The notes below the pieces were generated by a model. That model had not been told where the DNA came from. It saw nothing but the letters and a program-made list of their open reading frames with translations, and searched no databases. A stretch of 64,000 nt of DNA from Actinomycetes bacterium. Lineage in GTDB: Bacteria > Actinomycetota > Actinomycetes > Actinomycetales > Dermatophilaceae. Both the position numbers and the translations under genes were made by a program. The stretch lies in NCBI GenBank assembly GCA_023420415.1, contig JAEZWF010000015.1, forward strand, positions 62,001 to 126,000, written 5' to 3'. Of the stretch, positions 51,756 through 60,245 are shown piece after piece (the stretch's first letter is position 1; each line of letters opens with the position of its first letter).

Positions 51756-52529
51756 TCAGCGCACGGGTATGCCGTCGCGAGCCAGCTGCTCCTTCACGTC
51801 GCCGACGGTGAGGTCGCCGAAGTGGAAGACGCTGGCGGCGAGGACCGCGTCCGCCCCGGCCTGCACGGCCGGGGCGAAGTCGTCGACCTTGCCGGCACCG
51901 CCGCTCGCGACGAGCGGGATGTGCAGCTCGGGCCGGACCAGCCGGATCAGGTCGAGGTCGTAGCCGTCCTTGGTGCCGTCCGCATCCATCGAGTTGAGCA
52001 GGATCTCCCCCGCACCCAGCCGCTCGGCGCGCACGCACCACTCGACGGCGTCGATGCCGGTGCCCTGGCGGCCCCCGTGGGTGGTGACCTCGAACCCACT
52101 CGGTGTCTCGGCGCCGCCGGGGCGGGTGCGGCGCACGTCGGCGGACAGCACGAGCACCTGGGTGCCGAACCGTTCGGCGATCTCGGTGATGAGCTCGGGC
52201 CGGGCGATGGCGGCGGTGTTGACGCCGACCTTGTCAGCTCCCGCGCGCAGCAGCCGGTCGACGTCACCGGGGGTGCGCACGCCCCCGCCGACGGTGAGCG
52301 GGATGAACACCTGTTCAGCCGTGCGGGTCACCACGTCGTAGGTCGTCTCGCGGTTGCCGCTGCTGGCCGTGACGTCGAGGAAGGTCAGCTCGTCCGCGCC
52401 CTGCTGCCCGTACGCCAGGGCCAGCTCGACCGGGTCGCCGGCGTCACGCAGGTTCTCGAAGTTGACGCCTTTGACCACCCGGCCGGCATCGACGTCGAGG
52501 CAGGGAATGACCCGGGTCGCCACGCTCAC
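51756..52529 (-). CDS. hisF: Imidazole glycerol phosphate synthase, cyclase subunit
   Basis: 257 residues, TIM barrel. RVIPCLDVDAGRVVKGVNF carries the catalytic Asp at strand 1, LSADVRRTRPGG the second Asp, and VGGGVRTPGDVDRLL and VASGGAGKVDDFAPAV the phosphate loops. With HisH it closes the imidazole ring. Start GTG at 52529. The last codons read GGC-ATA-CCC-GTG, where an ATA isoleucine codon, very rare at this GC content, creates a GTATGCCG copy at 51767. Confidence 0.96.
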   Translation of the reverse strand: MSVATRVIPCLDVDAGRVVKGVNFENLRDAGDPVELALAYGQQGADELTFLDVTASSGNRETTYDVVTRTAEQVFIPLTVGGGVRTPGDVDRLLRAGADKVGVNTAAIARPELITEIAERFGTQVLVLSADVRRTRPGGAETPSGFEVTTHGGRQGTGIDAVEWCVRAERLGAGEILLNSMDADGTKDGYDLDLIRLVRPELHIPLVASGGAGKVDDFAPAVQAGADAVLAASVFHFGDLTVGDVKEQLARDGIPVR

Positions 52530-52596
52530 CCGCCAAGGCTACCCAGCGCCCGTGCAGGCGATGGCTGCGGTGTCTCACCCCGCCTAGGGTGGCGGC

Positions 52597-53169
52597 ATGG
52601 CCGGCGACCGCACCCTCGAGCACGTGCGCCAGATCGTGGCACTCGTCGACTCGACCCCACCCCGATGCGGCAGCACCCACCTCGTCGCCATCGACGGACC
52701 GAGCGGTTCCGGCAAGACCACGCTGGCACGCCGGGTCGCTGACGAGCTCGCCGCACCGACCGTCCACATGGACGACCTCTACCCCGGCTGGGACGGCCTG
52801 CGGGCCGGCACCCACCGTGCGAACGAGTGGGTGGTCCGTCCGCTGTGCGAGGGGCGGGCGGCGCGCTACCAGCGGTGGGACTGGGCGCGGGACCGGTATG
52901 CCGCCGAGTGGGTGCAGCTGCCGCCGACCGACGTCGTCGTGCTCGAGGGTTGCGGCTCCGGTGCCCTGCCGGGCGGGGCGGCCGCGTCGGCGCTCGTCTG
53001 GGTCGAGGCGCAGGAGGCGGTGCGTCGGGCGCGCGGGCTGGCGCGCGACCCGGGGTACGAGGCGTTCTGGGAGCAGTGGGCCGACCAGGAACGACGCCTC
53101 TACGACGCCGACCGCACGTGGGAGCGCGCCGACCTGGTCATCGACACGACGGACGACCGGTTGTCATGA
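52597..53169 (+). CDS. P-loop kinase, uridine-kinase-like
   Basis: 190 residues. Walker A GPSGSGKTT in LVAIDGPSGSGKTTLARRV, then HMDDLYPGWDGL, the acidic loop of uridine/phosphoribulokinase-like kinases, and VVVLEGCGSG. RARGLARDPGY and WERADLVIDTT follow. It probably phosphorylates a small metabolite; the substrate is unknown. Start ATG at 52597. Its stop overlaps the FUSC gene start (ATGA), so they are coupled. Confidence 0.8.
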   Translation: MAGDRTLEHVRQIVALVDSTPPRCGSTHLVAIDGPSGSGKTTLARRVADELAAPTVHMDDLYPGWDGLRAGTHRANEWVVRPLCEGRAARYQRWDWARDRYAAEWVQLPPTDVVVLEGCGSGALPGGAAASALVWVEAQEAVRRARGLARDPGYEAFWEQWADQERRLYDADRTWERADLVIDTTDDRLS

Positions 53170-54338
53170 GCGCCGACGACACACCCCGGACAGACCTGGC
53201 GCGGGCGAGCCTGGCGAGGGCTGCGAACCGCTCCAGGCGCGAGGCTCGCGCCCGCACCGAACGCATGCTGAGCCGACTCTTCTTCGTCGTCCAGTGCGGG
53301 GTCGGCGCAGCCCTCGCGTGGTGGGTGGCAGCCGACGTCCTCGACCACTACCGGCCGTTCTTCGCACCGGTGACGGCGATCGTCTCGCTCGGGCTGTCCT
53401 ACGGGCAACGGCTGCGGCGGGTCGCCGAGGTCATGATCGGGGTGGCCGTCGGCGTCTTCATCGGCGACGCCTTCGTCCACTTCTTCGGCTCCGGGCTGTG
53501 GCAGATCACGGTCGTGGTGGTGATCGCCATGAGCCTGGCCGCGCTGCTCGGCGCCGGTCCGCTCCTGACGACCCAGGCCGGCGTCCAGTCCGCCATCGTC
53601 ACCACCCTCGTCGCCGACCCGGGGCAGGCCTTCACCCGCTGGTTCGACGCGGTGATCGGCGGGACCGTGGCCCTGGCGCTCACCCTCGTCGCGCCGGCGG
53701 CACCGATCCGCCGGCCGCGTCAGCAGGCTGCGCTGGTGATGCGTGAGATGAGCGAGATCCTCGCCGACACGGCGCGCGCGCTGCGCGACCACGACGACGA
53801 GCTCGCCACCGCCACGCTCACGCGCGCCCGCGACTCCGAGACCATGCTCGACGAGCTGCGGTCCGCATCCTCCGAAGGCGTGGCGGTGGTGCGTCTCTCC
53901 CCCTTCCGGCGTCGCCACCTGCCCTCCGTCCTGGCGATCGCGGACCTGCTCGAACCGCTCGACCGCGCCATCCGCAACCTGCGCGTCCTGGTCCGCCGGG
54001 CAGCGGTGGCGACGTGGCGTGACGAGCCGGTCCCACCGGCATACGTCTCCCTCATCCGCTCACTGTCGGCGAGCACTGACGACATCGCCCGCGAACTGGC
54101 GAGGCGGCATTCGGCCACTGGGGCACGGGCGGGGCTGTTCCAGGTCGGTGAGCTCAGCGCGGTCCTCGAGCCCGCCACCGGCCTGTCGGCCGAGGTGATC
54201 CGCGCGCAGATCCGCTCGATGGTCGTCGACCTGCTGATGCTGACGGGCATGACGGCCGACGAGGCGCGCGACCACATCCCGGAGGCCATGACGTTCGACT
54301 GGCGACCACCGCCCGAGGGCGAGTCCGACCTCGACTGA
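53166..54338 (+). CDS. FUSC/aromatic-acid exporter-like membrane protein
   Basis: 390 residues. A basic N terminus is followed by about six membrane helices (residues 35-185, e.g. RLFFVVQCGVGAALAWWVA, and RPFFAPVTAIVSLGLSYGQR, the FUSC signature region), then a cytoplasmic helical half. This is half of the usual FUSC/AaeB layout. The substrate is unknown. It is coupled to the kinase upstream and followed by an MFS carrier 22 bases on, suggesting a transport-linked operon. Confidence 0.82.
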   Translation: MSADDTPRTDLARASLARAANRSRREARARTERMLSRLFFVVQCGVGAALAWWVAADVLDHYRPFFAPVTAIVSLGLSYGQRLRRVAEVMIGVAVGVFIGDAFVHFFGSGLWQITVVVVIAMSLAALLGAGPLLTTQAGVQSAIVTTLVADPGQAFTRWFDAVIGGTVALALTLVAPAAPIRRPRQQAALVMREMSEILADTARALRDHDDELATATLTRARDSETMLDELRSASSEGVAVVRLSPFRRRHLPSVLAIADLLEPLDRAIRNLRVLVRRAAVATWRDEPVPPAYVSLIRSLSASTDDIARELARRHSATGARAGLFQVGELSAVLEPATGLSAEVIRAQIRSMVVDLLMLTGMTADEARDHIPEAMTFDWRPPPEGESDLD

Positions 54339-54360
54339 GCGCACTGGGAGGATGGGCCCG

Positions 54361-55581
54361 ATGTCCACCCCCGCACCCACGTCGGTCTCCTCCCGCGCCA
54401 GCGCCAACCACCCGCCGACGTGGCTCGTGGCGGTGGGCCTCGTGGCCGTCGCGGTCAACCTGCGCACCGTCATGGCCAGCGTGCCGCCGCTCGTCGACGC
54501 GATCGGTGTGGACCTGCGCCTGTCGAACGCTGCTCTCGGTGCGCTGACGACATTGCCGGTGCTGTGCATGGGGGTCTTTGCGCCCGTGGCGGGTCGGGTC
54601 GCTGCGCGCGTCGGACCGGCTGGAGCCGTCCAGGTCGCGATCGGGTGCGTCCTGCTGGGGCTGTTGTCGCGGTTCGGCGGTGGGCACGTGTGGCTGCTGT
54701 ATGCCGGGACGTTCGTTGCCGGAGTCGGCATCGCCCTGGGCGGGACGTTGCTGCCCGGCCTGGTCAAGCAGCTCTTCCCACCGGGCCGGTCGGGCCTCGT
54801 GACCGGGATCTACATGCTGGCGATGATGACCGGCGCGGGGGCCTCGTCGGCGTTGTCCGTGCCCTTGGCGGAGGGTCTGGGCTCGTGGCAGGCGTCGCTG
54901 GGGTCGTGGTCCGTGTTGGCCCTGGTCGGGGTGGGGGGCTGGCTGCCGTTGTCGTTGCGGGAGAAGCGAATTCGGGCAGTGCAGGCCCCTGTGGTCGCCC
55001 CTGGGAGGCTGCCGTGGGGGTCGATCACCGCGTGGCTGATCGCGGGTTACCTCACGATCCAGTCGGTCGAGTTCTACTCCTCGCTGGCCTGGCTCGCGCC
55101 GACATATGCCGCGCGTGGTTGGGACCCGGAGCACGCGGGTTATCTGTTGAGTGTCTTCACCGCGTTGCAGCTGGTTTCCGGGCTGCTCGGTCCTGTGCTC
55201 GCCGACCACGTGCACGACCACCGGTTGCTGCTCATCGGGGCCTCGATGGTCGGGCTCGTCGGGCAGGCCGGGCTGTGGCTGGCTCCTGGAGCGGCACCGT
55301 GGGTGTGGGCGGGCGTGCTGGGATTCGGTCAGGGTGCGTCGTTCGCGCTCGGCATGGTGCTGATGGTCGACTATGCCGGCACTCCGCAGGCGAGTGCTCG
55401 GCTCGCCGGCTTCGCCTTTCTGTTCAGCTACACGATCGCCTCCCTGGGACCGGCCGCGATGGGCGCCGTGCGTGACGCGACCGGTGGGTTCACGGCGGTG
55501 TGGATGACGTTGACACTGTTGATGATTGGTCAGGTGGCGTTCTCGACGCTGCTGCGGCCGAACCTGCCCGAGGTCCACTGA
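54361..55581 (+). CDS. MFS transporter, CynX/NimT type
   Basis: 406 residues, twelve membrane helices. NLRTVMASVPPLVDAIGVDL is the opening helix of the CynX/NimT (cyanate, 2-nitroimidazole) branch; VAGRVAARVGPAGAVQVAIG is motif A-like, and FALGMVLMVDYAGTPQASAR lies late. Start ATG at 54361 with GGGAGG at 54346-54351; an in-frame ATG at 54352 has that site directly against it. A hairpin follows the stop. Two near-copies of GTATGCCG lie late in the gene (ATATGCCG, CTATGCCG). Confidence 0.87.
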   Translation: MSTPAPTSVSSRASANHPPTWLVAVGLVAVAVNLRTVMASVPPLVDAIGVDLRLSNAALGALTTLPVLCMGVFAPVAGRVAARVGPAGAVQVAIGCVLLGLLSRFGGGHVWLLYAGTFVAGVGIALGGTLLPGLVKQLFPPGRSGLVTGIYMLAMMTGAGASSALSVPLAEGLGSWQASLGSWSVLALVGVGGWLPLSLREKRIRAVQAPVVAPGRLPWGSITAWLIAGYLTIQSVEFYSSLAWLAPTYAARGWDPEHAGYLLSVFTALQLVSGLLGPVLADHVHDHRLLLIGASMVGLVGQAGLWLAPGAAPWVWAGVLGFGQGASFALGMVLMVDYAGTPQASARLAGFAFLFSYTIASLGPAAMGAVRDATGGFTAVWMTLTLLMIGQVAFSTLLRPNLPEVH

Positions 55582-55588
55582 CCGCCGC

Positions 55589-55611
55589 TGACGCATGCCG
55601 CACATGCGTCA
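55589..55611 (+). terminator. Hairpin after the MFS gene
   Basis: TGACGCATG (55589-55597) and CATGCGTCA (55603-55611) form a perfect nine-base stem with loop CCGCA, seven bases past the stop. There is no U-tract. Confidence 0.5.
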
Positions 55612-55663
55612 CCAACGGCGCAGAGGGCGTGTCCTCGCACCTCAGGCGGTGGGCGCTTCGCTG

Positions 55664-55996
55664 TCAGCGGGGACCTGACGGGCCGTACGAGCGCGTGACG
55701 GTTGCAACCCGCACCTGGTAGTCGAGGTACCACGTGGACCTCCCGCGCTCTTGAGCGATGGCGTGTTCGGCGACCAGCTTCCAGGCAGCCGCGGCGTCCT
55801 CGTCGACCCAGTACGACACCGTGAGGCCCACGTCGTCGCGAGCCGACTCCAGGCCGAGGTAGCCCGGCTGCTGCGATGCGAGCTGCTCCATGCGCTTCGA
55901 CATGGCCGCATACCCGTGGTCGCCGTCGGTGCGAAGGGACGTGAAGATGACGGCCGTGTAGGGCGGCTCCGGCGTGGTTGCGAACACGGGTCCCAT
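55664..55996 (-). CDS. Antibiotic-biosynthesis-monooxygenase (ABM) domain protein
   Basis: 110 residues. YTAVIFTSLRTDGDHGYAAM, ASQQPGYLGLESARDDVGLT and VSYWVDEDAAAAWKLVAEH follow the dimeric ferredoxin-like ABM fold; the late EHAIAQERGRSTWYLDYQV is typical of this group. Some members are haem-degrading or monooxygenase enzymes, but many lack known activity. Start ATG at 55996; the open frame runs on through the 14-bp repeat but without homology. It is divergent from the HNH gene. Confidence 0.82.
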   Translation of the reverse strand: MGPVFATTPEPPYTAVIFTSLRTDGDHGYAAMSKRMEQLASQQPGYLGLESARDDVGLTVSYWVDEDAAAAWKLVAEHAIAQERGRSTWYLDYQVRVATVTRSYGPSGPR

Positions 55997-56030
55997 GGTT
56001 GCAGGCACCGGGCGCGGCGGCTCGAACAGC

Positions 56031-56137
56031 GACCCCGCTGTCAGACCCCGCCTGTCGCACCCCGGCTGTCGCACCCCGACTGTCGCACCCCGACTGTCGC
56101 ACCCCGCCTGTCGCACCCCCGCTCCGACCCCGCCTGG
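56031..56137. repeat. 14-bp tandem repeat between divergent genes
   Basis: Four consecutive 14-base units (GCACCCCGACTGTC with single changes) fill 56057-56112; degenerate copies extend both sides to about seven units. The repeat lies 35 bases from the ABM start and about 50 bases before the SOS box. Unit length is not a multiple of three. The rest of the 217-base gap (55997-56213) holds only the SOS promoter. Confidence 0.85.
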
Positions 56138-56186
56138 GAAACCTTGGTGCAGGTCCAGGAAACGGGTTGTGGACGAGTATTGCCAT

Positions 56187-56202
56187 TCGAACGCGTGTTC
56201 GA
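56187..56202 (+). promoter_or_regulatory. LexA (SOS) box of the HNH gene
   Basis: TCGAACGCGTGTTCGA is a perfect match to the actinobacterial LexA site TCGAAC-N4-GTTCGA. It abuts TATAGT (56203-56208), a good -10 whose spacing puts transcription start on the ATG at 56214. LexA would block this promoter until DNA damage. Confidence 0.85.
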
Positions 56203-56208
56203 TATAGT
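56203..56208 (+). promoter_or_regulatory. -10 element of a leaderless HNH transcript
   Basis: TATAGT ends five bases before the ATG at 56214. The ribosome-site-like GAGG that follows is too close to the start to act normally, which supports a leaderless message. Confidence 0.55.
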
Positions 56209-56213
56209 GAGGC

Positions 56214-58091
56214 ATGGTCGCGAAGGAGCTTCTGGAGCAGGTCACGCAGATGGTGCGCGACCTGTCCGACGCGGGCTCCGGGGCCGACTTGGGGTCGTGG
56301 TCGTGTGACGAGCTGCTGGACCTGGTCGAGGCGACGCAGCGGTTGACCAACACCGTTGCGGGTTTGCAGACGCGGGCGATCGCGCACGTCGCCGCCCATG
56401 ATGAGCACCTGGACCGGCACGGGCAGTGGGTGCTCCAGCACCGCGGCCTGGGGCACAAGTCCTTGGACGCCGGAGCGATGGTCGCGACCCGGATGGGCAT
56501 CTCGACGACCGCAGCCGAGTCCCGGGTTGCTGACGCGGTGCACCAGGTCACGACCACCCCAGATCTCGTGCACGCGATGAGCACGGGCGACCTGGACGCG
56601 TGGCGGGCCCGCGTGGTCACGGGTGAGCTGTCCGCGTGCCCCGACGAGGCCGCGACCACGGTCATGGACCTGCTGCTGGACCACGTGCATGCCAAGGGCG
56701 GGTGGGACGAGACCGCCGGACCGCTACGGACCCGGGTGCGGCGGCTCATCGCCAGGGTCGCACCGCAGGTCCCAGCCGAGGAAGCAGCCGACGCAGTGGA
56801 GAACCGGTGCGTCGTGCGGACCCCGGCCACCCAGGGCACCGACCACTGGGAAGCCGAGCTGCCCGTCGAGTCCTCGCTGCCGATGTGGCACGCGATCGAG
56901 ACCCTGGCCCACCAGCTCCGCCAGCACGACAAGGACCTGACCGTGAACCAGGCCCGCGCCGACGCCCTCGCCCAGCTCGTCCTGGCCCAAGCCGATGTGA
57001 CCGTGCTCCTGCACGCCACCATCCCCGATACCCCCACCAACCCCACCGACCAGCCCGAGCGACCCGACCGGCCCGAGCGACCCGGCAGCCGTGGCGACGC
57101 GGGCGAGACTGGCCCCGCTGAGAGCAGCGCCTCGGGCCAGCCCGTTGTTGAGCCGGCCGCCGACAGTGCCGCGGCTGCTGCCATCACCGGCACGACCGAC
57201 GACACCGGGACGGCCGACGACACCGGGACGGCCGCCACCGAGGTGTCGGCGAAAGACACGATGCCGGCCCAGGACGCGGTGCCAACGAAGGACGCGGTGC
57301 CGGCGAAGGACGCGGTGCCGCCGAAGGTGGTGAACCTGACCGAGGTCGGTGGGCTGTCGGCGCAACCGGTGCTGGTCGACCTGGCCACCCTGGGTGACGT
57401 CGCCCGCATCAAGGACTCCACCCCACTGGTGTGCGACCCGCGCACCGGAGCCGTCACCTCAGGGGTCATCCCCGCCGGTCTCGGACCACCGGGCAAAACC
57501 ACCAAGAACGCCGCCGACCGCGTCCGCTCCTACGCCATGCCCACCCGCATGCAACGCCTCGTGCGCCTGCGCGACGGACACTGCCGCTTCCCCGGCTGCA
57601 GTGTCGCCGCCCGGTTCTGCGACCTCGACCACGTCGTGCCCTGGCCCATCGGCGCCACCGACCCCGCCAACCTCATCTGCCTGTGCCGCCGACACCACCG
57701 CATCAAACAACGCCACAGCTGGCACGTCCTCCTCCTCGCCGGCGGCATCGTGCAATGGACCGACCCCACCGGCAAACGCACCACCACCAACCCGGTCGAC
57801 CACCTGCACCGCACCACCCTCACCACGCAGATCCCTGAGCCCGTAAGACCAGCCATCGACCGAGACAACATCGACCGAGACGACATCGACCAGCGACGAC
57901 CCCCTCGCCGCCTCGTGGAGTGGCACCACGCTCCCCGCCACATCCTGCGGCCCCTCGACCTGATCGACGACGTCCCCACCATGCTCGAGCTCTACCACGA
58001 ACGCCTCATCGAGCTCGCCCCACCACCCGACCTCATCATCGAGCTCGACCCCACACCACCGGCGCCCGTCTACGACGAACCACCGTTCTGA
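56214..58091 (+). CDS. DUF222 and HNH-endonuclease protein (13E12 type)
   Basis: 625 residues. An N-terminal DUF222 domain (VAGLQTRAIAHVAAHDEHLD to about residue 260) is followed by a low-complexity linker (residues about 265-375) with short repeats such as KDAVPAKDAVP, and an HNH domain: CRFPGC (457-462), DLDHVVPW with DH at 472-473, and LCRRHHR. These residues are intact, so nuclease activity is plausible. The family is related to the 13E12 repeats of M. tuberculosis, several of which respond to DNA damage. A perfect SOS box controls this gene. No GTATGCCG lies within 2 kb, suggesting acquisition. Confidence 0.9.
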   Translation: MVAKELLEQVTQMVRDLSDAGSGADLGSWSCDELLDLVEATQRLTNTVAGLQTRAIAHVAAHDEHLDRHGQWVLQHRGLGHKSLDAGAMVATRMGISTTAAESRVADAVHQVTTTPDLVHAMSTGDLDAWRARVVTGELSACPDEAATTVMDLLLDHVHAKGGWDETAGPLRTRVRRLIARVAPQVPAEEAADAVENRCVVRTPATQGTDHWEAELPVESSLPMWHAIETLAHQLRQHDKDLTVNQARADALAQLVLAQADVTVLLHATIPDTPTNPTDQPERPDRPERPGSRGDAGETGPAESSASGQPVVEPAADSAAAAAITGTTDDTGTADDTGTAATEVSAKDTMPAQDAVPTKDAVPAKDAVPPKVVNLTEVGGLSAQPVLVDLATLGDVARIKDSTPLVCDPRTGAVTSGVIPAGLGPPGKTTKNAADRVRSYAMPTRMQRLVRLRDGHCRFPGCSVAARFCDLDHVVPWPIGATDPANLICLCRRHHRIKQRHSWHVLLLAGGIVQWTDPTGKRTTTNPVDHLHRTTLTTQIPEPVRPAIDRDNIDRDDIDQRRPPRRLVEWHHAPRHILRPLDLIDDVPTMLELYHERLIELAPPPDLIIELDPTPPAPVYDEPPF

Positions 58092-58105
58092 CAAATCCGC
58101 GCCCG

Positions 58106-58450
58106 TCAGCCCTGCATGAATGCGCTCAGGTCGACGCCACGCGCGGCCGCGAGGGCCTGCAGCTTCTCGGCGTCGTCGACCTGCACGCAGACGCAGGCAC
58201 GCAACCCGGCCTCGCCGCGGCGCAGCACGTAGTACGCGGTGCTGTCCGTGAGCTGTTGCCCCTGCACGTCTTTGAAGATCCAGCGGACCTGCACGAGCAC
58301 GATCGCATCGGTGAGGTCCTGGACGCTCAAGCACTCGTGGCCAACGGAAGCCAGCCCGAGCGCGCGATACACGGGGTAGGACTGCTCCAGCCCCCGGGTC
58401 ATGGACTCCCGGTCGCTGAGCACACCCGAGAACCGGTCGTCGACGATCAT
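58106..58450 (-). CDS. NTF2-like protein, C-terminal part of a split gene
   Basis: 114 residues, MIVDDRFSGVLSDRESMTRG onward. VLVQVRWIFKDVQGQQLTDS and TAYYVLRRGEAGLRACVCVQ are the strands of an NTF2/SnoaL-like cone fold, but the first helix is missing. It is encoded by the overlapping frame just upstream. Adding one base near 58450 would join both parts into a normal domain of about 150 residues. Either a recent frameshift, a coupled ATGA restart, or a sequencing error. A GTG at 58465 is another possible start. Confidence 0.7.
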   Translation of the reverse strand: MIVDDRFSGVLSDRESMTRGLEQSYPVYRALGLASVGHECLSVQDLTDAIVLVQVRWIFKDVQGQQLTDSTAYYVLRRGEAGLRACVCVQVDDAEKLQALAAARGVDLSAFMQG

Positions 58451-58563
58451 CCCGGGATGTCCCACAGGTCGGCAGCCGCCTCGGCGTCAAAGCTCGTGAG
58501 TGTCTCGGCGTACCGCGTCAGGTACTCCTCGACCTGCGTGTGTCGGTCGGCGTCATCATTCAC
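58447..58563 (-). CDS. NTF2-like protein, N-terminal part of a split gene
   Basis: 38 residues: a GTG start, then NDDADRHTQVEEYLTRYAET and LTSFDAEAAADLWDIPG, which looks like the first two helices of an NTF2-like domain. The stop (TGA, 58447-58449) overlaps the ATG at 58450 of the next frame. On its own it is too short for a domain. See the following part at 58106-58450. Confidence 0.6.
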   Translation of the reverse strand: MNDDADRHTQVEEYLTRYAETLTSFDAEAAADLWDIPG

Positions 58564-58649
58564 ACCCCGACCCTACGTTCGTATGCCGCGTGCTCGCCCG
58601 CCGAGTGCGGTTGCCCAGTCCCGCGGCCGCACGACCGCGAGGGCCGGCC

Positions 58650-59123
58650 TCACCGCGCCAGGTCGTCGGGACCAGGCGCCGGCGGGCTCAGTGCCTGCAC
58701 CAGTGCGACGAGCCTGGCTGCCTCGGCACGCCCCAACTCGGCGTCCGCCTTCTGGATCGCCATGACCGCAACTTCGTCGGTGTCGGCGAGCTCGATCGTC
58801 ACCCACGGGTCACCACCGGCGAACTTCACGTCGACGATCTGGTCCCACGCGATCGTGCGAGTCAGCAAGAGGTTGCGCACCGTCAGGGTGGTCCGGGTCG
58901 GGACCGCGCGGATGCTGGCATACCGCCACAGCAAGAACGCGATCGCGATCCCGGTGCCAGCAAAGAAGATCCGGTCGCCGATGGTCCAGTTTCCACCGCG
59001 GTCGGCTCCGGGCAGCAGCACGGCGATGGCACCGAAGATCACCAGCGCCACGACCGCCGCCACGAGCGCGACCGCTCTCCCGCGCCGGGGTCGGAACGGC
59101 GCGAACGCGACAGCGTCGTCCAT
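58650..59123 (-). CDS. PH-domain membrane protein
   Basis: 157 residues. Two membrane helices (residues about 16-38 and 47-67, in LVAAVVALVIFGAIAVLLPG) precede a bacterial PH-like domain (TRTTLTVRNLLLTRTIAWDQ and DVKFAGGDPWVTIELADTDE). Such proteins follow hisG in many actinobacteria; the function is unknown. Start ATG at 59123, overlapping the hisG stop as TGATG. Confidence 0.88.
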   Translation of the reverse strand: MDDAVAFAPFRPRRGRAVALVAAVVALVIFGAIAVLLPGADRGGNWTIGDRIFFAGTGIAIAFLLWRYASIRAVPTRTTLTVRNLLLTRTIAWDQIVDVKFAGGDPWVTIELADTDEVAVMAIQKADAELGRAEAARLVALVQALSPPAPGPDDLAR

Positions 59124-59968
59124 CAGAGCCGGCACGCCGCGATGTCGGTGACGAGGATGGCCCGGGCGCCCAGGTCGTAGAGCTCGTCCATGATCGCGTT
59201 GGTCCGCACCCGCGGGACCATGACCCGCACGGCCGCCCAGTCCCGGTTCTGCAGCGGTGACACCGTCGGCGACTCCAGTCCGGGCGCGACGGCGCACGCG
59301 GCCTCGACGAGGTCGGCCGGCACGTCGTAGTCGAGCATCACGTAGTGGCGGGCGGTGATCACACCCGTCAGGCGGCGGCGCAGGACCTCGACAGCGGCAG
59401 CCTCCTCGCTGCCGGCGCGGGCGATGAGCACTGCCTCGCTGCGCAGGATCGCCTCACCGAAGACCTCCAGCCCCTGCTGCCGCAGGGTCGTGCCGGTCTC
59501 CACCACGTCAGCGATGACGTCGGCGACACCGAGGGTGATCGCGGTCTCGACGGCTCCGTCCAGGCGCACGACCTGCGCGCTCACCCCGTGCTCGGCCAGG
59601 TGCTTCTCCACCAGCCCGGGATAGCTCGTCGCCACACGGTGACCGGCGATGTCGCTGACGTCCGCGCCGGTGCCGGGCTTCCCGGCATACCTGAACGTCG
59701 AACCGCCGAAGCCGAGCGTCATCACCTCGACCGCCGCGCTGCCCGAGTCCAGCAGCAGGTCTCGACCGGTGATGCCGCAGTCGACGGTGCCGGAGCCGAC
59801 GTACACCGCGATGTCGCGCGGGCGAAGGTAGAAGAACTCGACGTCGTTGTCCGTGTCGGCGACGACGAGCTCCTTGGAGTCGCGGCGCACGCGGTAGCCC
59901 GACTCGCGCAGCATCTCCACCGCCGGCTCGGACAGGGATCCCTTGTTGGGCACGGCAATTCGCAACAT
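59123..59968 (-). CDS. hisG: ATP phosphoribosyltransferase (long form)
   Basis: 281 residues; the first, rate-limiting step of histidine synthesis (ATP + PRPP). LRIAVPNKGSLSEPAVEMLR begins the protein and DVVETGTTLRQQGLEVFGEA is the PRPP loop. The extra C-terminal domain (about residues 210-281) identifies the hexameric long form, which binds histidine for feedback inhibition. No hisZ is needed. Start ATG at 59968, 13 bases past the hisE stop. Confidence 0.97.
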   Translation of the reverse strand: MLRIAVPNKGSLSEPAVEMLRESGYRVRRDSKELVVADTDNDVEFFYLRPRDIAVYVGSGTVDCGITGRDLLLDSGSAAVEVMTLGFGGSTFRYAGKPGTGADVSDIAGHRVATSYPGLVEKHLAEHGVSAQVVRLDGAVETAITLGVADVIADVVETGTTLRQQGLEVFGEAILRSEAVLIARAGSEEAAAVEVLRRRLTGVITARHYVMLDYDVPADLVEAACAVAPGLESPTVSPLQNRDWAAVRVMVPRVRTNAIMDELYDLGARAILVTDIAACRL

Positions 59969-59981
59969 GACGCGGTTCTTC

Positions 59982-60245
59982 CTAGAGGTGTGCGTAGACG
60001 TCGTCGAGGGTGATGTCGGAGGCGACCATGAGGACCTGCAGGTGGTACAACAGCTGGCTGATCTCCTCGGCCGTGCGCTCCTTGCCCTCGTGCTCGGCGG
60101 CCATCCACACCTCGGCGGCCTCTTCGACGATCTTCTTGCCGATGGCATGCACGCCGGCGTCCAGCGCGCGGACGGTGCCCGATCCGTCGGGTCGGGTCAC
60201 CGCCTTGTCGGCCAGCTCGGCGTACAGCTCGTCGAAGGTCTTCAC
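59982..60245 (-). CDS. hisE: Phosphoribosyl-ATP pyrophosphohydrolase
   Basis: 87 residues; the second step of histidine synthesis. KTFDELYAELADKAV, KKIVEEAAEVWMAAEHEGKE and AEEISQLLYHLQVLM carry the all-alpha MazG-like metal site (EExxE and ExxD-like). Start GTG at 60245, overlapping the ribH stop as GTGA. HisE is thus joined to the riboflavin genes. Confidence 0.96.
   Translation of the reverse strand: MKTFDELYAELADKAVTRPDGSGTVRALDAGVHAIGKKIVEEAAEVWMAAEHEGKERTAEEISQLLYHLQVLMVASDITLDDVYAHL

Noticed and set aside
56031..56137. Possible CRISPR or origin iterons in the 14-bp repeats
   Set aside because: Units adjoin without spacers, there are no cas or rep genes and no AT-rich stretch.
55664..57505. 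613-codon frame extending the ABM gene through the repeat and the HNH gene
   Set aside because: Only the last 110 codons match the ABM fold; the rest is antisense to the HNH gene.
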